A stretch of 64,000 bases of DNA. Source: Paenibacillus sinopodophylli. GTDB lineage: Bacteria > Bacillota > Bacilli > Paenibacillales > Paenibacillaceae. Within the stretch, counting starts at the first letter, position 1, and every line of letters starts with the position of its first letter. The stretch lies in NCBI RefSeq assembly GCF_005930355.1, contig NZ_VDBO01000001.1, forward strand, positions 248,001 to 312,000, in the 5' to 3' direction. Shown one piece after another: positions 62,526-64,000 of the stretch. A model generated the notes under the pieces. The model saw only the letters and a list, made by a program, of their open reading frames with translations. It ran no database searches and was not told the origin of the DNA. Both the position numbers and the translations under genes were made by a program.

Positions 62526-63781
62526 TCGCTGTAATCGGTTTAGGTTTTGTAGGACTGACTACAGCTCTAGGTCTGGCCGATAAAACAGGTCAAAAAGTGT
62601 ATGGCTACGATTCTAATCCGCTGAGGCGAGCAGAGCTGCACGACGGTCAAGTACCTTTCTACGAACCGCATTTAAACGAGAAGCTAAAAGAGCATATGGG
62701 TAACACCTTTATTATTGCTGAAAATATGAAGCAAGCGATAATAAACGCTGAGCTCATCTTTTTTTGCATTGGCACGCCGAATGATCAAGAGGGAAGAACA
62801 GAGTTGAATCCGCTCTTGCAGGCGATCGACGAGTCGATCAACTATACGGAGGATTCAGCTTACAAAACTTTTGTAATCAAATCTACAGTTCCTCCGGGTA
62901 CGACCGAGAATCATATCATTCCTTTAATAAAGAGCAGAGGAAAGAGAATCGGCAAAGACATAGGCCTTGCCAATAATCCAGAGTTTCTAAGAGAAGGTAT
63001 GGCATGGATCGACTTCATAGAGCCAGACCGAATCGTAGTTGGAGTTAGCAATGGTCAGAGCAGTCTCGTATTGGAGAAGCTATATGCTCATTTCTCAGCT
63101 CCCATCTACAAGGTGTCCTTTACTAATGCTGAGTTTATTAAGTACATGTCGAACAGCCTGTTGGCCACGATGATCAGCTTCGCAAACGAAATGTCCATGT
63201 TAGGAAGCACATTTGAGCATATTGACCTGAAGCAAGCTTTTCATATCCTAAAGCAAGACAAGCGGTGGACGGGAAGTCCTGCACCCATGACAAGCTATGT
63301 GTATCCAGGCTCCGGATTTGGCGGGTATTGTCTTCCCAAGGATGTTAGCTCACTCATCCATACAGCAGAAGAGCAGGGCTATATGCCGACACTGCTGAAA
63401 GAAGTGGTTCATGTTAATGATAAGGTGAAAAGCTTCATCGTTGCTAAGGTAGAACAATCGGTGTCAAAAAATGAGAGGCTGGGCATTCTGGGCTTAGCAT
63501 TCAAACCCGAGAGTGATGACGTACGGGGAAGCGCCTCTCGAGATATTATTGAGAGGCTGCTCGCGAGCGGCTACCACAACATTGTAGCCTTTGATCCTAT
63601 GGCTAATCTGCGGTTTCATGAAAGCTTCAATCTACCTATAGCGTATGCTGAACAATTGCAGGATCTGCTCGAAGAATGTGATGCAGTTGTTGTATTAACA
63701 GCGTGGGAACAGTTCAGATCAGTTAGAAGCATGACAACGAATAAAAGGATTATAGATGGAAGATATTTTTTAACGGAATAA
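62522..63781 (+). CDS. ugd: UDP-glucose 6-dehydrogenase
   Basis: 419 residues. The N-terminal NAD motif is VIGLGFVGLTTALGLA. IKSTVPPGTT and NNPEFLREGMAW follow, and the catalytic Cys lies in GSGFGGYCLPKDVSSL. The C-terminal GLAFKPESDDVRGSASRDIIERL completes the UDP-glucose/GDP-mannose dehydrogenase architecture. It oxidises UDP-glucose to UDP-glucuronate with two NAD+. The ATG overlaps the stop of the UXS-like gene, so the two enzymes are made together as a sugar-donor supply module. Confidence 0.93.
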   Translation: MIAVIGLGFVGLTTALGLADKTGQKVYGYDSNPLRRAELHDGQVPFYEPHLNEKLKEHMGNTFIIAENMKQAIINAELIFFCIGTPNDQEGRTELNPLLQAIDESINYTEDSAYKTFVIKSTVPPGTTENHIIPLIKSRGKRIGKDIGLANNPEFLREGMAWIDFIEPDRIVVGVSNGQSSLVLEKLYAHFSAPIYKVSFTNAEFIKYMSNSLLATMISFANEMSMLGSTFEHIDLKQAFHILKQDKRWTGSPAPMTSYVYPGSGFGGYCLPKDVSSLIHTAEEQGYMPTLLKEVVHVNDKVKSFIVAKVEQSVSKNERLGILGLAFKPESDDVRGSASRDIIERLLASGYHNIVAFDPMANLRFHESFNLPIAYAEQLQDLLEECDAVVVLTAWEQFRSVRSMTTNKRIIDGRYFLTE

Positions 63782-63783
63782 CG

Positions 63784-64000
63784 ATGCCAAGCACAGAAGG
63801 CGGTCTGTTCATGCGAGTCACTTATCATCCTCTTGCAGTTGGATTTGTGAAGATGTCGTACGCAATTTTTTTTGTGATGTTATTTCCGATCTATTACGTG
63901 GTCAAACTTGATTTCAAAAAAAACTTAAAAGCAAACCCGTTCTACAAAAGTAAATTTGTTCAACTAAGCGAGAAATATCCTATTCTTTATGAAATTATGA
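63784..64000 (+). CDS. Start of an unidentified membrane protein, cut by the window edge
   Basis: An open frame from the ATG two bases after the ugd stop runs to the last base, giving 72 residues. After a short hydrophilic start it contains one clear membrane segment (VKMSYAIFFVMLFPIYYVVKL) and then a Lys-rich hydrophilic region. A second ATG at 63811 is an alternative start. The spacing suggests it belongs to the same operon. I do not recognise the family from this fragment. Confidence 0.5.
   Translation, partial: MPSTEGGLFMRVTYHPLAVGFVKMSYAIFFVMLFPIYYVVKLDFKKNLKANPFYKSKFVQLSEKYPILYEIM

Noticed and set aside
1..64000. CRISPR arrays, tRNA or rRNA genes, insertion sequences, prophage
   Set aside because: No regularly spaced repeats, no recognisable cloverleaf or rRNA segments, and no transposase, integrase or phage structural proteins among the translated frames.

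Overview
The window looks like chromosomal DNA from a spore-forming, low-to-mid GC Firmicute of the Paenibacillus type. The evidence is two gerA-type spore germinant receptor operons, a collagen-like BclA-type surface protein, strong AGGAGG-type ribosome binding sites with frequent TTG/GTG starts, lipobox lipoproteins, and Fur boxes of the Bacillus form. I saw no rRNA, tRNA, CRISPR array, insertion sequence or phage gene. The genus assignment is inference.

Layout. 1-2129: end of a LuxR/MalT-like regulator, a small unknown protein and a DAO-type flavoprotein. 2238-5957 (-): germinant receptor operon 1 (A-C-B order). 6111-8215: OmpR-type two-component system. 8339-11828: Fur-box-controlled ferric iron ABC importer. 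12156-12935: collagen-like protein. 13203-16212 (-): TetR regulator with an MMPL exporter. 16531-20606: MarR regulator with a heterodimeric ABC exporter; both promoter regions carry the same operator-like palindrome. 20710-22501: divergent MBL hydrolase and TetR regulator around a double operator. 23009-24991 (-): an AraC regulator running in frame into an iron-siderophore binding lipoprotein, with a perfect Fur box and an internal start inside the frame. 25110-28932 (-): germinant receptor operon 2. 29168-31547 (-): GMC dehydrogenase with its small subunit. 31722-33572: DinB, WYL regulator and ABM protein. 33643-34626 (-): HD-GYP protein. 34815-36484: TetR regulator and EamA exporter, each behind the same 18-bp palindrome. 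36681-38150: SelO. 38217-39808 (-): methyltransferase and LysR regulator.

39955-47003 is a compact central-carbon operon, zwf-tkt-tal-pgi-gnd, divergent from the LysR gene. 47366-48505 encodes an ABC-2 type membrane protein. 48604-50926 holds two decayed one-carbon genes: a LigM/GcvT-like O-demethylase with a nonsense codon and a frameshift, and purU with a nonsense codon. Both nonsense codons are TGA where Trp is expected. A deaminase and a flavodoxin-fold quinone reductase follow.

52806 to the right edge is one tightly packed operon and the best candidate for an undescribed system. It encodes an acyl carrier protein, an ATP-grasp ligase resembling the type that loads amino acids onto carrier proteins, a MurG/UGT-fold glycosyltransferase, two different radical SAM/SPASM enzymes, a Gfo/Idh oxidoreductase, a three-gene ABC-2 exporter, a UXS-like sugar-nucleotide enzyme, UDP-glucose dehydrogenase, and the start of a further membrane protein. 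I infer a small glycosylated, carrier-protein-tethered amino-acid-derived product that is exported. A 22-bp palindrome just upstream probably controls it.

Other signals worth attention are a 67-nt repeat present in the leaders of two unrelated genes with mutually exclusive hairpins, and several matched operator pairs that tie regulators to their likely targets.
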